Below, one piece after another: positions 23,701 through 31,170 of a DNA stretch of 34,931 bases. Every line of letters starts with the position of its first letter. The first letter of the stretch is position 1. Source of the DNA: a virus; the IMG/VR virus record IMGVR_UViG_3300009537_000085, positions 1-34,931 of that record, one strand, 5' to 3'. The translations under genes and the position numbers were made by a program. The notes beneath the pieces were generated by a model that was not told the origin of the DNA, searched no databases, and saw only the letters and a program-made list of their open reading frames with translations.

Positions 23701-26700
23701 AACGGGTTCGGCATGGGCTCAGACAACGTGAAATGGGCCCAACGCATACCTTCCTTCCCTCCGGTAATTGTCGGGTCGAAAAGGCCCCCCTTCTCGGGAA
23801 TCTTGTCCTTGCCTCGATAGATTAGTCCGGGTTCCTTGAGTTCTCCACTCGAGAGCGAGCGGACCTGCTCTTCGGTGAATGGAACGAGAACCAGGTTGTT
23901 GCCTTCCTTCTTGACGTTCACCCGCAACGCGTTCAGGTATTTGAGAAACTTGTCGTACGCAAAGGGGACCTTCGGCGTAGGGATAGGCGTTCCCTCCCGA
24001 ATCGCATCCCAGAGCTCCTCGTTTTTGTTGCTCTTGTAAGCAAACATCTCATGCAGGTTCTCGCGCGCTCCGTGCGCGAGCATGGCATACATGCCGAGCT
24101 CGCCCAAGGTCTGCCCACCATGAGGAGCTCCGCCCGAGGGGGCATGATTGATGTCGTAGTGAGCTCCTGGACCGCCCGTACCCGACCTGGCGGACAACTT
24201 CTTTCCTACCTGATGCTTCAGCTTGAGGATGTACTGGTTGCCTACCAAGCCCTTTTGGTCGAAGGGCTTGCCTGTATCAGGGTTGACCAGCTCAACCTTG
24301 TCCTCGATCCCTTGCTCCTTCATCTCCTTCTTCAAAGACTCCAGGTAGTCTTTGCCTGGGACAAAGTTACGGACCAGATAGGGCTTTCCTCGTTCTTCTG
24401 CGATTTTTCCTGCTACGGTCTCGAGGATTTGCCCGAGGTTGATTCGGCCAGGCACGCCCAGGGGATTCAGCGCAACATCCAGGTGCTCCTTCTCTCCTTG
24501 TTCATCCTCGGTGTAGGGCATTTGCGCATTCGGGATAATGCGGGTGATAACGCCCTTGTTCCCGTGCCGACCGACAATCTTGTCCCCGACCTGTGCAGGT
24601 TCTTCGGTCTTGATGTTGACGACCAGGTCCTTACCCGACCTGGAAATGTCAGTCACCGCTCCCTTGTAGGGCAGGTCCCAGGTCAAGGACGCGTCACGCA
24701 TCTTCAACGGTCGACCACGCCTAAACTTGCGAATCTGCTTTCTATAGATGGAGTCCTTGGGTTTCCGAACAGCCAGAATCAGCGGGTCACCTTCTTCGAC
24801 GGTTGCGCCCACTTGGATGATGCCGTCAGGTCCAATCTTCTCCAGCTGCTGTCGAATGTACGCATGTGGATGTTGTGCCAAGAACTTGGAGCGACCCACC
24901 TTCGTGTCCGGGTCCCTGGTCAGGCTCTTGTTGTACATGTGCAGCGAAGTCAGTTTCTTCGCTGCCTTCTCCGAAATGACGATTCCATCTTCGAAGTTGT
25001 ACCCGTGGAAGGGCAGGTAGCCCACTCGTAGGTTCGTACCCAACGCGAGCTTGCCGTCGCGCGTAAACGTACTGTCCACGAGTAGCTGACCTTTCTTGAC
25101 CTTGTCGCCCTCCTTGACCAGCACCTCGGAGTCGTAGAGAGAGTGCCCCTTAAGTGGAAAGTCCTTGTAGAACTGCACCTCGTACTTCTTCGACCCGGAG
25201 CGGATGACTACAGCATCGGACTTGACCTGGTCGACCACGCCGTTCACGGGAGAGCGTCTTGAGGCATAAGTACCCAACAGTTCCTCGAAAGACTGGTCTC
25301 GGTCTGTTTGTACCTGAACAAGAGGCGCCTCTCGTTCCTTCAACGGAACAGCCTGTTCCTGTTGCCTGGCCGCAACCATCGTTCGGTTGCCTTGATTGTT
25401 CTGCAGGAACGGAATGAGGTTGGAGGCTACTCCAAAGACCGAGCGAGGGCTGGGGATGATGTAGTCGACCTTCGAGGGCTGGACGTGAACAATCTCTCCT
25501 TCATGCGTGGCCTTCACCAAGTCCCCTCGAGGTACGAGTTTTCCGTGCTTCCGCTCGTACTGGTCTGGGAAGGCCACTACCGACTTCACGGCCTTTCCGG
25601 GGTCAATGCGTTCGGCCCGATTGGTCTTGGCATTGACGACCAGGCTACGGAGCTGATTACCCTCCTTCTTGGTACCCAACGCCAGGACCAAGGAGATACC
25701 GGTCTTGTCTCCCTCGGGGGTGTGAATGGGGTCAAGGAACCCCAAATGCGAGGGGTTGATGAGCTTGGCCTCCTCGCTGACCTGGAAGGGGGACTTGATA
25801 CCTCCCTGCTCCCCCATGATGGTGGTCTTCATCCGCCCGGCCAGCATCTCCAACGGATTGACTTGCTCAGGGGTGTCAACCAGTGACGTGCCAAAGAACC
25901 CACGGATGACTCGGTCGAAGTCATCTGCGTTGATGACGTTCTTGAGATTGCGCTTACGTCGAAGTTTCTGAACCAGCCTGCGCTTCACCTTCGACGCCGC
26001 GCGCTTGAGCTGCCCATCCAACAGGTCTTCGAACGAATGGATGGTCTGGAAGCCCAGACTGGTCTTGTCATCTACCTCTTCGTCTCCTCGAGAGATGTCG
26101 AGGAGCTTCTTGGTCGAGCGGACGAGCGTATCAGGTTCGACCGCCTTGTACTCCTTGTCCAAGGTTTGCCAGGTTGTCTCAGGCAGGAGTTTGGTGTGCT
26201 TGAGAAGCGTGCTGAACAATGCCGCATGCTCGTCCGGATTGGTCGGCTTCGTGCCGTGCACAGCACGGTAGAACCTGGAGTACACGTCCTTGGCTGACGT
26301 CCGCTCCTGGTTCTTCTTTAGGATTTCCCGGCCCCACGCTTTCTCTAGCGTCTGGTCATCAACGCCTGCTCCTCGAAGGAGGTGGTAGAGGGGGATTTCG
26401 CTCGTCTTGTGCGAGAGGTAGAACACGCCCTCCGAGGGCGTGAAGTTGATTTTGAAGTCCCGCCCGTTCACAAGCTGTTCAGGGTTCCCGAGGTTGAACT
26501 CGGAACGGAGAACCCCATTCCTGGCAAGCGTGTGGTAGACCCCGGGCTTGAGCCGGAATTGGTTGAGTGTCTGGTACTCAGTCCCGTTGACAATGTACCC
26601 AAAGCGCTGAGTGGTCTTCGGGAGATGCATGAGCAAGATGCGTCGCCTGTCAATCTCCTTGTCGTTCCGCTTGAGTGACAGGTTCGCATAGACTGGAACG

Positions 26701-26891
26701 GCCCAGGTCGATCCCGTTTTCAGCGCCTTCATCTGGCTCCGCAGATCCTCTGAGTCCGTGCGGTCTTCGATGTCTACGCTGTTGAGAACGATTTCTACAT
26801 TCTGACCCTCGATAGGGAAATACCCACGGATGGTTTCTTTGATTTTGGTCTTCAGAGCATCGAACTGCTCTTCTGGGGTCAGGAGGGCCAT
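20763..26891 (-). CDS. Single-chain multisubunit-type RNA polymerase (beta fused to beta-prime)
   Basis: 2042 residues from the ATG at 26891. An in-frame ATG at 26918 is possible, and neither has a clear ribosome binding site. The first half is RpoB-like: NPLEMLAGR (345-353), INPSHLGFLDPIHTPEG (378-394), LPFHGYNFEDGIVISE (626-641), GDKIVGRHGNKGVI (769-782), LNPLGVPGRINLGQILET (809-826). The chain crosses without a break at about 1030-1055 into RpoC: PVIPPVFRPVV, RRQDFSGRSIITPEPRMG (about 1264-1281), the Mg-binding NADFDGD (1375-1381), bridge-helix and trigger-loop regions (SGSRGS, LHGARKG), the second zinc site (C1698, C1750, C1757, C1760) and the C-terminal LRGIQAVQDYI region. The N-terminal RpoC zinc finger is absent. 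No alpha, omega or sigma is seen. It sits between portal and spike genes. Confidence 0.98.
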   Translation of the reverse strand: MALLTPEEQFDALKTKIKETIRGYFPIEGQNVEIVLNSVDIEDRTDSEDLRSQMKALKTGSTWAVPVYANLSLKRNDKEIDRRRILLMHLPKTTQRFGYIVNGTEYQTLNQFRLKPGVYHTLARNGVLRSEFNLGNPEQLVNGRDFKINFTPSEGVFYLSHKTSEIPLYHLLRGAGVDDQTLEKAWGREILKKNQERTSAKDVYSRFYRAVHGTKPTNPDEHAALFSTLLKHTKLLPETTWQTLDKEYKAVEPDTLVRSTKKLLDISRGDEEVDDKTSLGFQTIHSFEDLLDGQLKRAASKVKRRLVQKLRRKRNLKNVINADDFDRVIRGFFGTSLVDTPEQVNPLEMLAGRMKTTIMGEQGGIKSPFQVSEEAKLINPSHLGFLDPIHTPEGDKTGISLVLALGTKKEGNQLRSLVVNAKTNRAERIDPGKAVKSVVAFPDQYERKHGKLVPRGDLVKATHEGEIVHVQPSKVDYIIPSPRSVFGVASNLIPFLQNNQGNRTMVAARQQEQAVPLKEREAPLVQVQTDRDQSFEELLGTYASRRSPVNGVVDQVKSDAVVIRSGSKKYEVQFYKDFPLKGHSLYDSEVLVKEGDKVKKGQLLVDSTFTRDGKLALGTNLRVGYLPFHGYNFEDGIVISEKAAKKLTSLHMYNKSLTRDPDTKVGRSKFLAQHPHAYIRQQLEKIGPDGIIQVGATVEEGDPLILAVRKPKDSIYRKQIRKFRRGRPLKMRDASLTWDLPYKGAVTDISRSGKDLVVNIKTEEPAQVGDKIVGRHGNKGVITRIIPNAQMPYTEDEQGEKEHLDVALNPLGVPGRINLGQILETVAGKIAEERGKPYLVRNFVPGKDYLESLKKEMKEQGIEDKVELVNPDTGKPFDQKGLVGNQYILKLKHQVGKKLSARSGTGGPGAHYDINHAPSGGAPHGGQTLGELGMYAMLAHGARENLHEMFAYKSNKNEELWDAIREGTPIPTPKVPFAYDKFLKYLNALRVNVKKEGNNLVLVPFTEEQVRSLSSGELKEPGLIYRGKDKIPEKGGLFDPTITGGKEGMRWAHFTLSEPMPNPLFESAIKKLLGITQREYDAYIRGDKKVNGKAGGAALQELLKQVDVKKQRAALEEKIKRVGKSTRAKLHAQLRILRALDDQGLSPTVYMMKSVPVIPPVFRPVVVRDDGRLSTDDLNGLYKEIAATNEALGANKHIGMPDEQLRELREELYDGLKAFTGTGGSLTREWRGVLDLISGKIRKPTGGDSGSAKTGYFQKRLLKRRQDFSGRSIITPEPRMGLDELGLPEDIAWEMYRPFIERELVRQGYKTMDASDAVTSRTPAAEKALERAMESRPVFLKRDPALHKFNVLAFKPRLIGGKAIEIHPLVTSGYNADFDGDAMSVYLPIREASVKEANNLFPSNNLFSSTTGAVMYTPGHEALLGLYLLSQPGKKTDKKYRHVADAISAERRGDIKATDIITVGGHETTLGRLRIEAALPEKLREIGKKPLSQMRVFDKGMTKKVLTHVAKHYENRYGEVANALLNLGNEYSTSVGFSIGLDDFSVVGKKNRDLLIHGAERKAAKIRQSSLGRKAQDKKIVEIYQVINEELDRINAMSFDRAPTNISMMVDSGSRGSREQLKQIVSTPALVMDAKSRVVPYLIPKSYSEGMDLASYWTTLHGARKGTLQKVQGVRDPGYMSKQVINSTMNLLVTEKDCGTNQGIWLDLDDPDILDRYTAGSASVLVTPVLVAAARKMNKKALYVRSPMRCEAKHGVCQKCMGLAAGSKSYDVGDNVGVMAGQAIGEPATQLSLRVFHTGGLARGKGAESKDMFVRLQHVLRMPKNLPGAAPLAKTTGRVTKVVKAPQGGELVYIGSKEHYIPEDQTRTVKLRGIVQKGEALSDGSVDPRELLHLRGIQAVQDYIASELQRVLMTAVPVRRRNAEVLSKALTNVTRVDDPGEHPDWLPGDLRPTSVVRAWNKKAKKPVLHTPILKGVDILPLEMQEDWMARLNFQKLNKTLTQAAREGWATNIHGFHPIPAAAQATEFGKGRKVLGDEWKGQY

Positions 26892-26906
26892 GCGTTTAGA
26901 CTGCCA

Positions 26907-26923
26907 TATTTCCCGCATAAGTG
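26907..26923 (+). promoter_or_regulatory. Candidate promoter element (CATAAG) between RNA polymerase and mini-operon
   Basis: TATTTCCCGCATAAGTG. CATAAG (26916-26921) ends 46 bases before the plus-strand start at 26967. Read on the minus strand it is CTTATGCG, 25 bases before the polymerase ATG, so either direction is possible. Confidence 0.45.
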
Positions 26924-26927
26924 GAAT

Positions 26928-26945
26928 GACCGGACAACCCCGGTC
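26928..26945. promoter_or_regulatory. Short inverted repeat
   Basis: GACCGG (26928-26933) and CCGGTC (26940-26945) form a 6-bp GC stem with a six-base loop, placed between the CATAAG element and the plus-strand start at 26967, in the untranslated leaders of both directions. Its role is unknown. Confidence 0.3.
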
Positions 26946-26966
26946 GGGTCAGTTGGAGAAGGTACG

Positions 26967-27134
26967 TTGGCTGCTTGCGACTCTATCGACCAGTTGCTCG
27001 AGAATTGCCTCTTCCCTGTGGACGCGAAGGAGCGCGAACGGGAGGAAGAGGAAGAACGACGACAACGCGAACTCGATGAACAGAGGAGAGAGGAAGAGGA
27101 GAGGAGATGGTCGTCATCTTCATCCTGGCGTTGA
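26967..27134 (+). CDS. Small highly charged helical protein, plus strand
   Basis: 55 residues from a TTG at 26967 with GGAGAAGG four bases upstream and a CATAAG element 46 bases upstream. The first 20 residues are ordinary (MAACDSIDQLLENCLFPVDA). Residues 21-46 are almost only Glu, Arg and Gln in a pattern that would form a single charged helix. A Trp, five Ser, Trp and Arg finish it. It lies in the 274-base gap between the portal stop and the polymerase start, on the opposite strand. The minus strand here has only a short Pro/Arg/Val frame that looks non-coding. No function recognised. Confidence 0.5.
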   Translation: MAACDSIDQLLENCLFPVDAKEREREEEEERRQRELDEQRREEEERRWSSSSSWR

Positions 27135-27169
27135 TCTACGGAGGCTTGGTCGGCCTGTCGTTGATCTAG
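27107..27169 (+). CDS. 20-residue single-span membrane peptide, plus strand
   Basis: An ATG at 27107 lies inside the 3' end of the preceding small gene in another frame, directly after a purine-rich ribosome binding stretch (GAGGAGAGGAG). The peptide, MVVIFILALIYGGLVGLSLI, is hydrophobic from end to end and long enough for one membrane span. Its TAG stop and the TAG of the convergent portal gene share the palindrome CTAG (27166-27169). Paired with the charged protein before it, it could be a tiny membrane effector, but nothing more can be said. Confidence 0.42.
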   Translation: MVVIFILALIYGGLVGLSLI

Positions 27170-29064
27170 ATCACCTGATTCTCACGTCTTGGAGGCCGTT
27201 GCTCGGGTAGCGGTTGCTGCCCGAGCGCCTTCTCCACCGATATCTTCTGTTGAATCAGGGCCTTGAGCTGTGGGTTGGAGCCACCAATCCGCTCAAGAGC
27301 GACAGCTTGTTCCTCCGGAGCCATGCGTGCGATTTTTTTCGCCCAAGCTTCGGCCATGTCAATGACGTTCATGTGCTGAACCCCGCCAACTTCTTGGGTT
27401 GGCATGTTCTCCCCCGGCTGTGCTTCCGAACCCATAGGCTGCTGACCTTGCATCATCCGCTGTTGCGCAGCCTGCATCTGCTCCTGGATGCGCAGTTGGA
27501 ACTTGGCTCCGACCTGCTGGGCCTCCCCTTCGATGCCCGCCCGGTAGAGCGCATCCAGCTTCTCGACCTCGAGGCGCTGGCGGAGCTCCTTCTCGATGAG
27601 TCTGAGCTCGTCAACAGAGTCAAGGTCGAACTCAGCAAGCAGGGTCTTGTCGCTGACCTTCTTAAGTTGGTTGAGCGACAGCAGGAGTTGGCGTGCCTGC
27701 ATATCGTCTGCCATCTTGAAGGCCTTCATGTGCACACTCACGGGCTTCCACCCCATAAACCGAGAAACCCGAGGAATTAGAAAGTGCGTGAGGAAGTGGA
27801 TGTGCCGATTCCGGTAGGTGAGAAACTCGTTTTCGAGCATGCGGAGCGACACGCTCGAGCCTGTCCAAGACAAGCCCCCGAATACAAACTCTTGCGGCAC
27901 GTCCATGCCCGCCACGATGTGTTCGGACCAGGTTCGGATTTCCTGTGTGAGCATCAACGCCCGGCCATCCCCACCCACGCGTTGTACACCCACAGGTAGG
28001 GGCAAGATGGGCTTGTAGTTCGGGTCCCACTTCCACTTGACGAGCTCGGCCTCGATTCTGCGCTTCCAGTCTGCGAGGTTCACACCCAAATACGGGTTCG
28101 CCATGTCTGAGCCGCTCGCCGGATAGAAGATGTCGAGCGGTACCAGGTGCTCGAGCATTACAGCTTCCTGCGCCTTCTTCATGATTTGCAGGTAGAACGA
28201 GTCCTTCAACGCCGGAAGGATGGGTGGGTAGCCCCACCCAGCATCATTTGCGGCCAGTGAGGGCGTAGGGGCCTTGAAGTGGTAGATATTGTTCGGGTGA
28301 AGAACGACCGGGCGCTTGGTCTTCATGGCCTGGACGAACTCGTGAGGTGTCTCCTCCAGGTACCGTTGCTTCTTCTGCAGGATTTTCTTCCGGATGACAG
28401 ACGGAACGTTGTACGCGTATTCCTTCCGCTGAGTCAGAGGGTTGAAGTCGATGTCGATGTCTTGCGGATTCCACCGAACGAGCTTGATTTCCTTGTAGGA
28501 CCGGTAGTACTCGTCCTTGACCTCTGCAGGGGCTGTGACCCCGCAGAAGGGGCATGACAGGATGTACTTGAAGTCGCGGAAGTCCCAGTCCTTGCGGAAC
28601 CGAAGCTTCTTGATTTTTTCTCTTCTCTTACACGCCTGACAGCGGAGGAACTTGTGGAACGGGAAGAGGATGGAGACCAAACAGTTCCCGTACCCGTAGT
28701 AGTCAAGTCCAACCTCGACCTGGAACTCTTGGATGTTCAAGGTCGTAAACAGGCAGTCTTCCCATCGCTCCCTGTTCTTGTTAAAACCCTCGGCTCCGTC
28801 GTCATCGATGATGACCTTGGTGACGGGGTAGGCCGACATCTTCTTCGTGACCGAGCTGACCAACGGATTGAGCAGCACATGGTACCGACATTCATTGAAC
28901 AGGTGCTTGACCGTTGACGGTAACGACATGTGCGCCACGTCCCACCAGGGGGACGGATAGCGGAAACCGTTGTTGCGCGCGTCGAGTGACCCGTAGCGGA
29001 AACCTGAGAAGCGGTAATCAGAAGGTCCGAACCCGCCCGTTTGTAGCCCAGTGAATCCAGCCAT
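27166..29064 (-). CDS. Portal protein with inserted zinc ribbon
   Basis: 632 residues. The ATG follows the TAG of the previous gene without a gap. The layout fits a phage portal: an N-terminal region with WWDVAHMSL and HLFNECRYHVLLNPLVSS, an alpha/beta core, the stretch IPHFKAP-like NNIYHFKAPTPSLAAND, a long helical stem (PQEFVFGGLSWTGSSVSLRM), and a Gln/Met-rich C-terminal coiled region. A zinc ribbon with C142-x2-C145 and C171-x2-C174 is inserted at about 140-175 and is unusual for portals. It would form the dodecameric ring through which the terminase packs DNA. It is followed by the RNA polymerase gene rather than by protease and capsid genes. I am confident of the call on overall pattern and context. 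Confidence 0.88.
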   Translation of the reverse strand: MAGFTGLQTGGFGPSDYRFSGFRYGSLDARNNGFRYPSPWWDVAHMSLPSTVKHLFNECRYHVLLNPLVSSVTKKMSAYPVTKVIIDDDGAEGFNKNRERWEDCLFTTLNIQEFQVEVGLDYYGYGNCLVSILFPFHKFLRCQACKRREKIKKLRFRKDWDFRDFKYILSCPFCGVTAPAEVKDEYYRSYKEIKLVRWNPQDIDIDFNPLTQRKEYAYNVPSVIRKKILQKKQRYLEETPHEFVQAMKTKRPVVLHPNNIYHFKAPTPSLAANDAGWGYPPILPALKDSFYLQIMKKAQEAVMLEHLVPLDIFYPASGSDMANPYLGVNLADWKRRIEAELVKWKWDPNYKPILPLPVGVQRVGGDGRALMLTQEIRTWSEHIVAGMDVPQEFVFGGLSWTGSSVSLRMLENEFLTYRNRHIHFLTHFLIPRVSRFMGWKPVSVHMKAFKMADDMQARQLLLSLNQLKKVSDKTLLAEFDLDSVDELRLIEKELRQRLEVEKLDALYRAGIEGEAQQVGAKFQLRIQEQMQAAQQRMMQGQQPMGSEAQPGENMPTQEVGGVQHMNVIDMAEAWAKKIARMAPEEQAVALERIGGSNPQLKALIQQKISVEKALGQQPLPEQRPPRRENQVI

Positions 29065-29475
29065 CTACTTCGCCACCTCGTAGAATGAACCCTTCATCTT
29101 CGGAAGCTTCGGGGTCTTGACCGGCTTCGCGTACACGGAAGGGGCCTTCGTGGGCTTGAGTGCCGATACTGCAGTATTCCACGAGACCGGCATCCGCATA
29201 GGGGACGGGAGCCCTGGCTTGAAGACCTGACGACCTCCTACCATCCCCAAGCGTGCAACCTTGGGCATGGGCATGAACAGACGCTTCCACAACGGCTTCT
29301 TCTGGTATTCGAGCATGGCCTGATAGTTCTTCAAGGCCTCGACCGCCCTGGACCGCAGAGGATGACCGGTTGGGAGGGCTCCGGCCTTGCGCGCGATGTC
29401 CATGATCTCCTTGCCGCTCGAAATCTTTTCGATCTCGGCCCAAAACGCGGTCACGGCCTCAGGCTTGAGATTCAC
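29065..29475 (-). CDS. Hypothetical small basic virion-type protein
   Basis: 136 residues. The GTG start overlaps the previous stop (GTGA) and has AGGAG about seven bases upstream. The N-terminal part is helical (VTAFWAEIEKISSGKEIMDIARKAG) with one K-x-S site. The C-terminal half is basic, Pro/Lys/Met-rich and low-complexity. It lies immediately before the portal gene with no gap. It may be a portal- or DNA-associated protein, but no family is recognised. Confidence 0.85.
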   Translation of the reverse strand: MNLKPEAVTAFWAEIEKISSGKEIMDIARKAGALPTGHPLRSRAVEALKNYQAMLEYQKKPLWKRLFMPMPKVARLGMVGGRQVFKPGLPSPMRMPVSWNTAVSALKPTKAPSVYAKPVKTPKLPKMKGSFYEVAK

Positions 29476-30113
29476 AAAAGCTCCTGCAGCTGCTTGTTCA
29501 GGCTCTCATTGTACTCCACGAGCGCCTTGCGCACGGAGAGCACGTTGTTGACCTGAACGTCGGCCGCGGTCTCAGGTTCTTGGATATAGTCCGATACCTG
29601 TTGGAGTCTGAGGGCTACACTCTGTGTATCTCGAGAGATGCCTTTCCTTGCATCGAAGGCGTCGAGTGTTGGCTGGGCCACGTTCAGTGGAGGTTCCAGG
29701 TACCACGTCCCGTCATGGAGCAGGGCTGCGACCATGTAGGACAGCACGTCGGGTGAGAACTCATAGCTGTCAAACCTGGCAGCGGTCGTCAACGCAATGG
29801 CTACGTCCTCTGCTTCAGGGGGCTGAACGTAGCTGAAGACCGGAGGTGCACCCACGACCGCGGCTGTCACCTTCTCGAAGACCTCCCACTCGGTCCAGAA
29901 CGAATGGGTATGCAGAACCCTGACGGCCTGGACACGCTCCCAAGTCAGGATACCGATCGAGCCGAAGTCTTCCTCGAGCTGTTCGCGAAAGGCCTCGTAA
30001 GGCCAGAGCAGGTATTCTGGGCCGTACTTGCGAAGCATGAGCATACTGAGCGTGACCACATGCAGGCCTCGCTCGTCCTCCAACAACTGCGGGTCTCGAA
30101 GCAAAGGAGGCAT
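29472..30113 (-). CDS. Hypothetical virion-type protein
   Basis: 213 residues from the ATG at 30113, one base after the stop of the gene upstream. A longer frame back to 30380 is rejected because the extension is Arg/Ser-rich and covers the coding end of that gene. The protein is mostly helical with acidic patches and aromatic clusters (YGPEYLLWPYEAFREQLEED, LHTHSFWTEWEVFEKVTAAV). One K-x-T/A site (FEKVTA). It is second in the operon that leads into the portal gene. No domain recognised. Confidence 0.87.
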   Translation of the reverse strand: MPPLLRDPQLLEDERGLHVVTLSMLMLRKYGPEYLLWPYEAFREQLEEDFGSIGILTWERVQAVRVLHTHSFWTEWEVFEKVTAAVVGAPPVFSYVQPPEAEDVAIALTTAARFDSYEFSPDVLSYMVAALLHDGTWYLEPPLNVAQPTLDAFDARKGISRDTQSVALRLQQVSDYIQEPETAADVQVNNVLSVRKALVEYNESLNKQLQELL

Positions 30114-30114
30114 G

Positions 30115-31146
30115 TCAGCTTCCAGAAGCCAGACTCGCGAGAATCTTCTTGGCCGGGAGGGGGGCTGCCTCGAACTGAGTAGCCGGGTCTTGTGCGAACG
30201 CGTGCGCGAATGCCTCGCCAAAGTGAGCGCTGACCCGCTCAATCGCCTCATCCGAGACATCCCATGCCTGTGCGCGCTTCTCTGGGAGTCCGACCGTGCT
30301 GTACCAGGGGTCTGGCACCTCCTGGTCCCACAACGCGTCCAAGCCCGTTGCCCGGTCGAAATCCGCCAGCTCATCAGCAAACGCGTCGGGTGCCAGCTTC
30401 GAGGTCTTGGCAGCGAGTTTCTGCAAGGCAGCTCGGCGCACCACCTGGTCGTCCATGTCCATCAGGAATGAATCGCGCACGGTCAGGTATCCCCAGAGCT
30501 TCGGGTTGTACTCCTGACTGGCATAGTGCTCGAGCTCTTCGGAGAGCGGGAACTTGGCTTTAGCCGCAATCCCAGCGACCTTGACTGCGAATTCCCGACG
30601 TTCCCTTGGGACGAACTCTCCCACATGGCGCTGGAAGTACTGGTCCGCTGCCTTGACGGATTCCGCAGTCTCCTCGAGGGGGAAGTACCTGCTTCCGTCT
30701 GCGCGTTCGATTGCGTAGTGAACCGGTTCCCTGTCCTTGATCTTGACGGGTTCGGGGCGCAGGTCCGTGATGTCGACGATGTTGCTGTCTGGTGAGTCGC
30801 CCGCGAGTTCATGCATCAGGTCCGTAGGCTCAATCTGGTGATGCTCACAGGCCTTCACCAGATTGGCAGCCGCCACCTTCTGTGCGACCGCAGGCAGGTC
30901 CCGGTATGTGTTCAAGAAGTAGAGCGAGGACAGGAATGTGTGCCCCGGGTCGACGGTTGCGAACTTCTTCATGACCGTGTCTCCGTCGATCAACACGAGC
31001 GCGAAGTCCTGATTGGGGTTGTTCTGGCTGACCTTGTTCGACGCGGCCTTCACCAGGTCAGGAACCTGGTTGTAGTCAGGGTAGTACTGCTTGAACAGCT
31101 TGCCCCGGTCATCGAAGAAATCGTAGACGTTTGTACGAAAATTCAT
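30115..31146 (-). CDS. Hypothetical virion-type protein, first gene of the right leftward block
   Basis: 343 residues, ATG with GAGGAAG about eight bases upstream. The N-terminus is alpha/beta (YDFFDDRGKLFKQYYPDY, FALVLIDGD). The rest is helical and contains many K-x-A sites (LVKAAS, KKFATV, QKVAAA, VKACEH, VKVAGI, QKLAAK). The C-terminus ends in LPAKKILASLASGS. It opens the right virion block, divergent from the plus-strand operon at 31235. Function unknown. Motif density and operon position suggest a virion component. Confidence 0.88.
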   Translation of the reverse strand: MNFRTNVYDFFDDRGKLFKQYYPDYNQVPDLVKAASNKVSQNNPNQDFALVLIDGDTVMKKFATVDPGHTFLSSLYFLNTYRDLPAVAQKVAAANLVKACEHHQIEPTDLMHELAGDSPDSNIVDITDLRPEPVKIKDREPVHYAIERADGSRYFPLEETAESVKAADQYFQRHVGEFVPRERREFAVKVAGIAAKAKFPLSEELEHYASQEYNPKLWGYLTVRDSFLMDMDDQVVRRAALQKLAAKTSKLAPDAFADELADFDRATGLDALWDQEVPDPWYSTVGLPEKRAQAWDVSDEAIERVSAHFGEAFAHAFAQDPATQFEAAPLPAKKILASLASGS

Positions 31147-31170
31147 GTGCTGCTTCCTCGATGGAATCTG

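Noticed and set aside
20763-26891. Possibility that the fused polymerase is a host rpoBC fragment or an assembly artefact
   Set aside because: It is embedded without gaps among phage virion genes, shares their start and spacing style, and has diverged drug-pocket residues and a missing zinc finger.
26830-27210. 126-residue plus-strand frame between RNA polymerase and portal
   Set aside because: It overlaps both flanking genes, is Ser/Arg-rich without a ribosome binding site, and competes with two smaller frames that have good ribosome binding sites.
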